Assembly: GCA_024195585.1 (NCBI GenBank)
Contig: SWBL01000546.1
Location: 1-21,822 of the forward strand
Reading direction: 5' to 3'
Length of the DNA: 21,822 nucleotides
Source: Aureobasidium sp. EXF-3400
Lineage: Eukaryota; Ascomycota; Dothideomycetes; Dothideales; Saccotheciaceae
Shown here: positions 1-8,894 of the stretch, one piece after another
Layout: each line of letters begins with the position of its first letter
Position numbering within the stretch: the first letter of the stretch is position 1
The notes under the pieces: generated by a model
Told to the model about the DNA's origin: nothing
Database searches by the model: none
Seen by the model: the letters and a program-made list of their open reading frames with translations, nothing else
Program-made: the position numbers and the translations under genes

Positions 1-28
1 GTAGATAAATGCCAAGGCTTCCTCTGTA

Positions 29-97
29 CAACGATAACCTCGCTATAACGATAGAAGAAGGGCCGAGAGGAAGTATCGCTATAGCGAGGTGTTACTG
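29..97. repeat. Short TA-flanked foldback (MITE-like) element
   Basis: Two inverted arms of 17 bp lie at 37-53 and 74-90: ACCTCGCTATAACGATA and the complement of ACCTCGCTATAGCGATA, differing at one base. The outer ends read CAACGATAACC on the left and, on the other strand, CAGTAACACC on the right. TA dinucleotides sit just outside at 27-28 and 98-99, as expected for a TA target duplication. A second inverted pair, CTTCCTCT at 19-26 and AGAGGAAG at 66-73, crosses the first. Fungal pogo/Tc1-mariner elements commonly have CAGT ends and TA targets, so a miniature derivative is the likely origin. This is inference. The window starts close by, so a larger element reaching beyond position 1 is also possible. 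Confidence 0.45.
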
Positions 98-99
98 TA

Positions 100-788
100 A
101 TTGCAGGTGAGCGTTTGTGGCCCACCGGCTGAGTTGCAGCACAGGAATAAAGACGTTTTGCAATAGTGAGATTCAGGATCGTGGAGACGCAGATGCTCGG
201 GAATCATGATAGAATGATGGCATGTCGCAACTCAGAACATGGAGATGTACAATACAATGCCCGGTGACTGTCCTGCCTGTAGATGTGGTGATGGGAGATT
301 CAGACATGTCAAACATGTCAAGATGAGGAGAGATGCAGACAAAGTGGTACGGCAGGTGTCAAAAGCTGCCAGTGTCAAAGCTTCGGCCGGCGGAAGTCGG
401 AAATCGGCACGTAACCTAATCAGGCAGGCACAACATCAACAACTCCAGTCCCTGAAGGACCCTTTCTTTCTCTCTATCAGACGGACTTTTTTTTCTGTCC
501 GCTCCCATTTCCTTCTACAGGCGACGTTTGGGCGATGGCCGCTTGTCAAATCTTGCTGGGGCTCGGCCGCTGCTTCTAGGCTCATAGACAACCCCCACAG
601 GCAATCACCCAGGACAACACATTGCGCCCACGGTCAAAGTGTTTTCCTAGCAGGGCCACAAACGATCTTGCTTGTCGCACGCGCACCGGCCCAACTCGGA
701 TCTCGTCGCCTATCAACTTAGCGACGCCATCACATTCCTTATTGGTCACCTTTCTTCTTGCTATACTGTTTTTCTAATACGACGAGTC
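100..788. other. Upstream region and 5' leader of the Rab gene
   Basis: No gene is supported here. A 160-codon open frame at 239-721 has no recognisable domain and a basic, low-quality composition. The stretch near 460-510 is rich in pyrimidines, including a run of eight T residues, as is common in promoters and leaders of filamentous fungi. It most likely holds the promoter and 5' UTR of the GTPase gene that starts at 789. Confidence 0.5.
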
Positions 789-1724
789 ATGTCAGCACCC
801 ACGACCTCACTAGAGGCCAAGCTGGTCGTGCTCGGTTCGCAGAATGTCGGCAAGACCTCGTTGGTCCACCGTTTCGTCCATTCGACCTTTCTCCCTCCCA
901 GCACCCCCTCGACCGTTGGCGCTTCCTTTTTGACCACGCGCGTACACGATCCCGAAACCGACACGGACATACGCCTCCAGATCTGGGATACCGCCGGCCA
1001 GGAGCGCTTCCGCAGCATCAGCAAGCTATATTATCGCGGCGCACATGCTGCCGTGCTATGCTATGACATTACGAGCAGGAAGAGTTTCGAGGAGATGGGC
1101 GTGTGGCTGCGCGAGCTGAGAGACAAGGCTGGCTGGGGTGATACCGAAGACTTGATCGTGCATGTTGTAGGCACCAAGAGCGATGTCGTCGCCGAAGACC
1201 CGTCCAAACGCGAGGTGCCCTTCGAGCGCTGCATCGGCTATGTTGCAGAGCAGCTCTACCCAGATCAAGTCGTCCCTGGCAGTGTTCGTCCATCAAGCGC
1301 TCTGCACAGCTCACCTCCTAGCAACAACAACCTTGCCGCCATGGCCTCACCACACAGTAACCGAAGCAGTGGCTTCTGGGGTCAAGAGCACATCTGGGAC
1401 TGCTGCCACGAGATCAGCGCAAAAGATGGCGAGGGCATAGAAGAAATGTTCCGCGTCATCACCCGCAAGCTTGTTGACCAGCACCAACGCAGACTTGACA
1501 CACAGCGCACCATCGAAGCATCGATGGGACGCACTCCCTTCACTGAAGGAGGCCCAAGCTACTTTGACCTTCCAAATGGCGGCACAGGCAGCTTCCGCGT
1601 CGGACATGGCGACAAGCGACGCAGCTGGCTAGGTTTCCCCAATACTCCTGGTGCAGTCAGCTATGCCTCTGAGGCTGGCGAGAGTGAGGACAACACCAAC
1701 GTCAGAAAGGGACGCTGCTGTTGA
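789..1724 (+). CDS. Rab-family small GTPase with an insertion and a TKSD G4 motif
   Basis: An intronless 311-residue protein. Rab proteins are membrane-anchored switches that direct vesicle traffic, activated by GTP. The P-loop GSQNVGKT is at residues 16-23, the switch I Thr is Thr42 within STVGASF, the switch II WDTAGQERF is at 66-74, and the G5 motif EISAKDG is at 208-214. The usual NKxD base-recognition motif reads TKSD (129-132), a variant also known in animal Rab24. Residues about 158-200 are a Ser/Pro/Asn-rich insertion between G4 and G5, and the C-terminal part beyond about 235 is also longer than in a typical Rab of 200-220 residues. The protein ends in Cys-Cys, the signal for double geranylgeranylation. 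I chose the ATG at 789 because it is the first ATG in frame and leaves the normal short lead into the P-loop; upstream in-frame codons contain only non-ATG starts. Family assignment is firm; the subfamily (Rab24-like or fungal RabX-like) is not. Confidence 0.9.
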   Translation: MSAPTTSLEAKLVVLGSQNVGKTSLVHRFVHSTFLPPSTPSTVGASFLTTRVHDPETDTDIRLQIWDTAGQERFRSISKLYYRGAHAAVLCYDITSRKSFEEMGVWLRELRDKAGWGDTEDLIVHVVGTKSDVVAEDPSKREVPFERCIGYVAEQLYPDQVVPGSVRPSSALHSSPPSNNNLAAMASPHSNRSSGFWGQEHIWDCCHEISAKDGEGIEEMFRVITRKLVDQHQRRLDTQRTIEASMGRTPFTEGGPSYFDLPNGGTGSFRVGHGDKRRSWLGFPNTPGAVSYASEAGESEDNTNVRKGRCC

Positions 1725-2611
1725 TTGACCTTGACATTCTCATACATTCACCCATACCCATTCATACCACAACAACCTTGATTACCACGACCTTTCGGTT
1801 CTCACTTTCTGGACATTACCCATGTTCGAACTTCCGGACAACACTCTACTTCTTCGTTACTCTTCCTTTTGGCATGGCATTTTCTTTGATATGGGGTTTC
1901 TATGCATGCACGGCGTCTAACGGGTCTGACATTGTACTATATGGCGAGCGATTTGGGCATTTCTTGTTTCTTTCTTGTTTCTTGAGCAAAGCGAGCACTG
2001 AACAGCGGCATTCATTGTTATTAATCTTCATCTGTGGGCTCTTTTGCGTTCTGCACACGAGCTACTTATTTCATGACTGAATGGCAATGCATACGTTCTT
2101 GACAAGACCGAGAGCCAGATGTCTCATGACTGCTTATTGTGCCTGGAGAATGATTGTGCTTCGATGTTTACAGCTCACAGCAGCGTGAGTATGACTGAAC
2201 GAGTTCGATAATCTAGGCACCTCGCAAACAGATGCTGCTTTTGTGGCATTTGATGAAGTCGCGTTTCTATCTCACGAGTAATGATTGAGAGGCTTTCACG
2301 TGCAATTCACAAAGCGTAGTAGGAAGTGTTGCAAAAGACCAGAAGATTCCAAAAGCCAAGATCAGATGTCAGGCTATGAAAGTGATAGTATTTTTGAGTT
2401 GTCTTTGTTCAGCTGCAGGCTTTTGAAGCGCCTTTTGCAAGCTCCCTTTCTCTTTCGTGATGTTTCTCATCAACTTTTTGACTTGTTTGATCGATCATCA
2501 ACCCCCCTTTCTCAAAAAAGGACCACCCAGAACTCCATGCTTTGAAGAAATGCCCAAGAACGCCAGATTGTTGTATGCAAAGAAGGTATGGTTTGTGTGC
2601 GAGAGAGAGAT
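1725..2611. other. Convergent intergenic region between Rab and RPB10
   Basis: The Rab gene (+) and RPB10 (-) converge here, so both 3' UTRs and polyadenylation sites should lie in this stretch. Short open frames at 1721-2080 and 2285-2545 show no domain or coding-like composition. I see no RNA gene or repeat. Confidence 0.5.
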
Positions 2612-2998
2612 TTAGACGCGCTGTCTGATGATGTCGCGCTCGTTGGGGTTGTAGCTGATGAAATGTGTTAGCGAGGCAGCGGGCAAAGAGAGGATCAGTG
2701 TGGCATACCGGAGCAGCTTCTCGATCAGGTCGACGTGGGTCATGAGCATACGGCGGCAGCAGTAGCGTGTCAGGCCGAGCTTGTCCATGGCATCACTGTT
2801 ATCACTTGTCAGAAGGGTGTATGATGAGTCGCAAGTGTGCGCAAACTCACCCGTCAGGCATGCCCTCGTCCAGCAGAGCCATGTAGCGCTCCCAGAGGTC
2901 GGCGACAACCTTCAAGTCATGTCAGCGCATTGCGGAAGAGAGGTGGGCGTCGTTCCACTAACCTTGCCACAGGAGAAACAGCGGATGGGAATGATCAT
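2612..2998 (-). CDS. RPB10: RNA polymerases I, II and III subunit RPABC5 (RPB10)
   Basis: A 74-residue protein built from four exons: 2998-2963, 2909-2851, 2795-2709 and 2654-2612. RPB10 is a zinc-binding core subunit shared by all three nuclear RNA polymerases. It opens with [13 protein letters not shown], whose CxxC holds zinc with the later Cys-Cys pair, continues with [12 protein letters not shown], and has the hallmark [19 protein letters not shown] followed by RYNP. Donors are GTTAGT, GTGAGT and GTATGC; acceptors are GAAG, ACAG and TCAG. All junctions preserve the frame and restore residues conserved from yeast to man, and the length matches the family (about 70). Only the last few residues (ending IIRQRV) are lineage-specific. 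The start is 258 bp from that of UTP17 on the other strand, so the two share a promoter. Identification is very secure; the splice sites are inferred from signals and conservation. Confidence 0.95.
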
Positions 2999-3256
2999 AT
3001 TGTATGTGGTATGAATGCGCTTTGTATGGTTTGCGTAAAAGGAGCGACTTGTTGCGATGACCGAGGCGAAGACAATGATGGTTCGAGGGCATCGACAGTC
3101 GCAAAGTGAACGACGGAATCGCAAAAAGTGACGCCAAGCAAAATTTCTCCGCGCTCAAGGAATTTCTGGAGCCGCCGCTGTTCCGACGAGGGTTCAATCA
3201 ACTTTTTTTCTACGCAAGAAGGAAAGAGCAAGACTCTTGTTCAGGAAGTTGCAACC
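2999..3256. promoter_or_regulatory. Bidirectional promoter of RPB10 and UTP17, with PAC-like and RRPE-like motifs
   Basis: All 258 bp lie between two divergent start codons. GCGATGA at 3054-3060 matches the first seven bases of the PAC box (GCGATGAG), and AAAATTT at 3140-3146 matches the core of the RRPE element. In budding yeast these two motifs mark genes for ribosome and polymerase synthesis and bind Dot6/Tod6 and Stb3 respectively. A T-rich run at about 3203-3210 may help exclude nucleosomes. The motifs are short and could be present by chance. The shared promoter follows directly from the layout. Confidence 0.5.
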
Positions 3257-6216
3257 ATGTCCGACACACAATTGAAGAGAAAGCGCTCAGTGCGTGATGC
3301 TGCTGCTTTGCCTAAGCGCCAGAAGAGCGACCACCTGGACCAGGAAACAGCCACAACCACACCCAAGCCCGTCAAGACGCAAACACCAAAGTCTACGCCC
3401 AAGACTCAGATTCTGGACTCTGTCAGCACGCCGACTGTCGACCTCCCGCAAACTGCTGGCTCAACAGACAACAATGCGCTACAGGTAACCACCACAGGAA
3501 AGAAGGCGAGGCGAGGTCGCGATGCCTCCAGAAGAAAGGGCGCAGATCGCGTTGCTGTGGACCAAGGCCAGGTTGTCGACAAGCCACAAGCAAGAGTCGA
3601 CGGAAAGTCACCCTGGACTCTGTCTAAGCCTCTGGGTGGAAGATTCGTCCTGCACGACCCCATCTTTGCTCAGGACGAGAGGTATGCTAAACTCCGCCGA
3701 AGCCTTTCCAGCGTCTTCTAACATTAGACAGCTGCATCTTTGCCTCAAATGGCCGTGAAATCGAGGTCCTGTCAATTGCCACATCGCTGGTCGAGAGAAA
3801 ACTGCCTGGCCCCGACCGCTCAGCCACTGCATTCGCCGTCTCAATCGCTGACGAAGAGGAACTGTACATTGCTTCATCAACAGGTCGTGTTCAGCGCTGG
3901 AACTGGATCACTGGCTCTCCCGTAGACGACGACATCAAGTTTGAGGGTGCCATTTCTGCCTTGGTTGTCACACCGTCAGAGGACGCTTCACAAGACGCTT
4001 TGTACGCCATCTGCCACAACGACGAGGAATGGAACATTGTTACTGGAGGTTGCACTATCTACACATCCAAGGACTCCCTGAGCCATCTCCGCGTGGAAGG
4101 CCAATTTGTTGTCGCTGCTACCTCGACGAAACTGGTTGTCGGCAAACGCATCGCTTCAGAAAACTCGCCTCGCTACGACTTTGTTGAAATCACTGTTTCG
4201 GCCGGCGTGACGAGTCTCGAATGCAGAATCGAGTCCAGCGAGTCAAAGAAGAAGGCAAGGACAGAGAACCTCTCGGTTGCTGTTGGAAATGTTTCTGGTG
4301 AAATCTTCCTCTACGAGAACGTCTACCCCTCGGACAAATCTGCCGAGTCCTTGACTCCTCGCACCCTCCATTGGCACCGTGAGGCTGTTGCCACTGTCAA
4401 ATGGTCCAAGGACGGAACTTATCTTATTTCTGGTGGAAGAGAGACTGTCCTCGTGCTCTGGCAATTGTCGACCGGCAAGAAGCAGTTCCTTCCTCATTTG
4501 ACTGCCGAGATCGAGCGTCTTACTGTTTCGCCCAACGGTACATCATATGCCATCCAACTCGCTGACAATTCGGTCATGGTTCTTTCCACCACTGAGCTCA
4601 AGCCCACTGCAAACTTCGCTGGACTGCAGGCCCAGTCATGTGTCGACAAGAACACCCTTGCCCAAATCGACACCGAGAAGAGCTTTTTGCGTGGCGCTGC
4701 CGCTACTCTGAACCCCATATCTCCTGACCAACTCCTTCTTTCTGTGCCTGCCTCGACCAATGAATCCTCTCAACACACCGCATCAGCCGCTCCCCGACCT
4801 TTCCTACAAACTTACGACATTTCGAACGACCGTCACGTCTCTCGCCAGGCTTTGACACGAAACATGGTCACTGATTACAACAAGGGTCCCGAAGGCAACC
4901 GTATCAAGGTTCCTGATGTTTCATTCCTCCAAGTCAGCCACGACGGACAATGGCTCGCCACAGCCGAAACGTGGTCTCCTCCTTACCCTGATGTTGAACA
5001 CTTGGCTGCTGACAAGGCTTCAAATGACGAACAACGTCTCTTCCGTCGCGAAGTCTACCTCAAGATCTGGCGCTGGGATTCTGAACGCAACCTCTGGGCT
5101 TTGGAGACAAGAATCGATAGCCCTCATCAACTGGGCGCCGATTCCCAGCCTGGCCGAATTCTGAACCTCGTTGCTGACCCCGTAGAGGTTGGTTTCGCAA
5201 GTGTAGGCGAAGATAGCTGTGTTCGTATGTGGAAGCCTAAGACTCGCCTTCGTAACGGCATCGTCGTTCGCGGCAGCAAGACCGAGGGTCTCGTTGACTG
5301 GTCATGCCGACACTCCATCCCTCTAGATCGCAGTGTTGAGCTGGCCGAGATTGCCGATTCATCCAGTCTCCTCCCTCCTCCCACAGGTGCCGCAATGGCA
5401 TACTCAGAAGACGGCTCCACCCTCGCCGTGTCTCAAGCTTTCGAGCACGTCACCGAAACTCCTACTGTGCACTTCATCAACGCAATTGACGGCGCCACCG
5501 AGCAAGCACGCTCCGGATTCTTCACCGGTATCGTCCGCGGTCTTGCCTTCCTCGATCGCCATCTCATTGTCCTCGCCGATCAAACTATCGCAGTTTGGGA
5601 TATCGTAGATGAAGTCCAGCTCTACTGCATTAACCTCGAACGTGCCGCGCGCTTCGGAACCTCCATCCTTACCACAAACCTCGACGACAAGACTTTTGCA
5701 GTGTCAACGAAGTCAAAGGGTGGTGCTTCTCGTGTGCAGATCTTCAGCCCCACAAGCTCAGCTCCTCAATTCAACCAGTCATTGCCATATCCCGCATCTG
5801 CTGTTTTGGCTGTCAAGGGTAGAAGAGGCTACAAGGTCTTGACTACTGCCGCTGAGGTGTTCACACTTATCCCACGCGCCGCCGCACCCTCGCTCACCGG
5901 CGTCCGTACTACACGTCGTGGTAAGCGCTCTGGCGCCAACCCCTCCTCCACCATCGCCACATCTTATGTACCCAGCTCAGCACCTGCCCCTGAAGTTTCA
6001 GAGGACGCCGAAATGGCAGAGGAGCAAGCAGTTGCTGATGTGTATCTCATCGAGAATGACGAAGAAGCCGACAAGCCGGTCGTCAGACCTGAGCAATTGG
6101 CTCAAGTGTTTGATAGAGATAACATTGCTCTCATGCCTGTTAGTGAGATGTTCAATGCTGTGGTGGGATTGTTTGCAAGGAAACCTAGAGCTGTGCCTGT
6201 TTCTGCTGCTGCGTAG
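3257..6216 (+). CDS. UTP17: UTP17/NAN1-like WD40 protein of the small-subunit processome (WDR75 homologue)
   Basis: Two exons, 3257-3681 and 3732-6216, separated by a 50-bp intron (GTATGC to ACAG), give 969 residues. UTP17 is a WD-repeat member of the UtpA/t-UTP subcomplex, which loads on nascent pre-rRNA in the nucleolus and supports polymerase I transcription and 18S processing. Residues 1-125 are Lys/Arg/Thr/Pro-rich with nuclear-localisation-like clusters (KRKR, KKARRGR). A beta-propeller entry follows at about 128-160 (WTLSKPLGGRFVLHDPIF, then GREIEVLSI across the intron). WD-type strands recur to about residue 800, for example WHREAVATVKWSKDGTYLIS, VRMWKPK and IAVWDI. The end has the family's C-terminal signature, with FDRDNIALMP followed by MFNAVVGLFARKP. 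Without the intron the frame loses its N terminus and the first blade. Yeast NAN1 and human WDR75 are somewhat shorter. The UTP17 call rests on overall architecture and the C-terminal motif; another UtpA WD protein is a weaker alternative. Confidence 0.85.
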
Positions 6217-7319
6217 ATGTCCTTGTTGATGAGCATGCGGTTAGTGGCTGTTGAATGTAGATAGAGATTCAGAATACCCATATTTCTTACTTCAAGTATT
6301 GCTCTCCCGAACGTAACCAATAACAGAGTGACTAATCCGTTATATCTACGCAGGTGAGAGTCAGCTCGCACTTCGTCGCTGGCATGATCACAGAAAAGGA
6401 CTCTTGGGGTCCGACGGTATATAAACCCCTTCCCTCAAATCCAGTCGAAATCACAGATCGAACCCGGGTCACCAAATCTCAGAGTGACTACCAACTGGAG
6501 TCGACATCTCAATGGAGCTGCAATCGATCTTATGGCCGGTGGAGTAAATTATCAGGTCTGTGTTCCTGTTTCTGATACCCCTTTTCTCCGTACTTGCTCT
6601 TTTTGATGTCGGGGTGAGTATGTAGAAGTCTAGGAACTACTGACCTGATTTCTTGCATTGTGTTCGTTGTCGAGATCTTGATCTGTGAGATTGTTGATGG
6701 AGGTTCATACACCATAGGGGCGTTCTTCTTGCATTTTGGCGTTCGATGCTGGCCTCTGTTTGGGCTTTGAACAGAGAGTCTTATAAAAAGATATGATACC
6801 CGCTTTTCATCATCTATCGTTCTATCTCTCAGCGTGATCACTTCGTACGGTGAAACTTGATGGCTTTTGGAGAGCATGCTACATGTGTTCGATCCGATTA
6901 TAAAACTACTTGGTCAGAGACAGTCATGAGGAAGCTACAGATAAATTTGCTCCTTAACAACTATCATCGACCTGGCAAGCCTTAGATCTCCAAAAGTTGC
7001 TGTGACGTGAAAGAAAATTGGGAATGTATGGAGTTCGCGCTACTAGCATGAAGATCATTCGACTTCAAGCCAGCGACACAGACGACTGCTATCATCATGT
7101 ATGGGTTGCTATGAGGTACCAAAAGGCTCGAATAACTGCAATCAAGGCAGCAAATTTTTTGAATCATCAGATCTCCAGACGGTTTAGATAAGGAAGGAGA
7201 TTTGAGTAATCCTCATAGCATCCAGCTTAGATGGCTTCCATTCAAATTTGTGATGCTCTCACTTGTCGGGGTGAGCACTGGAACCAATAATCGTTTTTTC
7301 AACGCTGACAGCTATCGCC
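6217..7319. other. Region without a supported gene; weak tRNA-like relic near 6440-6510
   Basis: The UTP17 3' UTR should occupy the first part. On the minus strand, 6450-6505 contains a B-box-like GGTTCGATC and, about 38 bases upstream, GACT-CCAGTTGGT-AGTC, which folds as a D-arm. No acceptor stem or paired T-arm forms, so this is not a working tRNA. A minus-strand open frame of 115 codons (6530-6877) follows a TATA-like TTTTTATAAGAC (about 6779-6790), but its product has no recognisable domain. I see nothing else convincing. Confidence 0.35.
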
Positions 7320-8886
7320 GTTAATTCCTAGACTGCAGGAAGGTCATGCTCTGCGAGAAGATTCGCTCCAAGCCAGATGAGATCTCTGAGATAGACACTA
7401 AGCAGGAGTGTTAGCAGCCTTTACCTACTTTCATGCTAGACCAATTATCATCGATTCTCTATAATCTACCTTGTATTGGCTAATCATCAAACAACCTATA
7501 GATACCAGTGGTATTACATGATTTTGAGAGACTTCTGTAGGTCTGTCTTACGAGATAACCTTCGACAATATCGATCCTCGACCAATTCGGAACCAGCTCA
7601 AGGATAAATTTCTTCCACGCAACGACGTCTTTGGTAAGGGTAGGGAACCAGGTCTGTATCTCTTGTTTACGCAGCCGTCTCTCAGATTACTCGTGTCTAT
7701 GGTTGTGATAGGGAAGGAAGTCAGGAGTCACGATGAGGGTCATCCGAACGTGGATGATTCACGGACCTGGTCTTTTTCTCTATCTCTGTATCTCTGTGTC
7801 TCATTTCCTGGGTGGATGGAAGTAGACAGAGTCGAAAATGATCATGTTCATGCCCTCAAGGTTCACGACATGGCCAGGTCGGATGCCGTCCTTGAACATG
7901 ATACAGACTGGTGTTTCTGATAAAATCAAGCTGATGGTTTCCCTTTCCGGTATCTGATAGTCATATCGAGTTGAGAGATGCGAAGAAGGCCGAGGTAGTA
8001 TGGCGAGTCATAGGTATACATATTGATTTTGCTTGTAGGCGGTGATATCAAACTCAAGCCCAGCCGGTTTGGGTATCTGAGACTTCACTGGTGCAAGGAG
8101 GGCCAACAGCTTTTCTGATTATGGGCAGATTCACCAAAACTAATTTGAACACTGTTTACAGTCTAGTCATGGAGAGAAACATGGAGCTCTGCATGAGGTG
8201 ACGAGAAAACATACACACAGTCGGCTCGTTCTCCCAGGCCTGTAGAGGGTTTCGGACTGTCAGACTCACCAAGACTTTGCTTTCTGCCTATGGAAAGGAA
8301 CAAGGTCAGTAGGTTAATGTACCTTTATTCTCCAGCTCATCTCGATAGACTGCCAGACTGCACAAAGGCTTGCAATTGAACATACAGTCGCTCGGGAGTC
8401 AAACCGGAGGTTCCAGGGGCTCTTTGGATCATTGACCTGGTTGTTTAACGCTGCTCACTTTCTTTCCCATGTTCAAGCTTCCATGCTGGTCAACGCAAAG
8501 CTGTGCTCTAGGTCCCTGCAGACGGCTCGAGGGGTTGGGCATACATTGACTGGCCGCTGGTATGGGAAGGCGTTGAAGAAAGAATTCGCGAGCTTTCTGA
8601 GGGATAGGAGGAGGCTGGAAGTGAAGATATTGTCGTCTGAAAGCTTCTCAACTTGAATCAATTGCACGCGAAGACTTGCCATGAACACGTGAATACAAGA
8701 TGGATGTCAAAAATGGCGTTCGAGAGGGTCATTCTGAAGCGCGTCTGCTTCGAATAGACTCGAAATTGATTGAAGGTAACTTGCTTCCAGAGCAACTACG
8801 GACTGAACACCACTCAAAGTCATTCTCCTGCTCATACTCGTCGTCCCGATATCACGAGTAATTCTCTGAAGAGGATTACTCAACCA
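7320..8886 (-). pseudogene. Unrecognised multi-exon gene, probably decayed
   Basis: Several minus-strand stretches read like protein and join in phase 0. They are 8835-8545 (possibly open from 8886); 8436-8386, encoding NDPKSPWNLRFDSRAT; 8287-8219, encoding VRNPLQAWENEPT; 8076-8020, encoding KPAGLEFDITAYKQNQY; and 7953-7801, encoding CIMFKDGIRPGHVVNLEG. A further stretch at 7743-7549 encodes KDVVAWKKFILELVPNW. Introns between the first five have donors GTATGC, GTATGT, GTGTGT and GTATAC. The first block is cut by one in-frame TGA (8709-8707), and the link from 7803 to 7690 has TGA, TAG, TGA and TAA. All of these are reachable from CGA, CAG or CAA by a single C-to-T change. A possible last piece with a canonical intron (GTAGGT, GCTAAC, CTTAG) lies near 7320-7410. 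I recognise no domain. It may instead be a working gene with a different exon structure. It begins just 60 bp past the esterase stop. Confidence 0.4.
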
Positions 8887-8894
8887 TCAGCTGC

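Noticed and set aside
239..721. 160-codon plus-strand open frame before the Rab gene
   Set aside because: Basic, low-complexity product with no domain; lies in the expected promoter and leader.
672..788. Upstream extension of the Rab reading frame
   Set aside because: It begins at TTG with no ATG and would put 39 non-conserved residues before the normal Rab start.
6430..6520. Functional tRNA gene on the minus strand
   Set aside because: No acceptor stem, unpaired T stem, and the space between D-arm and T-arm is too short for an anticodon arm plus variable loop.
8240..8269. A 30-bp intron (GTGAGT...CTACAG) inside the decayed gene
   Set aside because: Too short to splice, and the frame reads straight through it.
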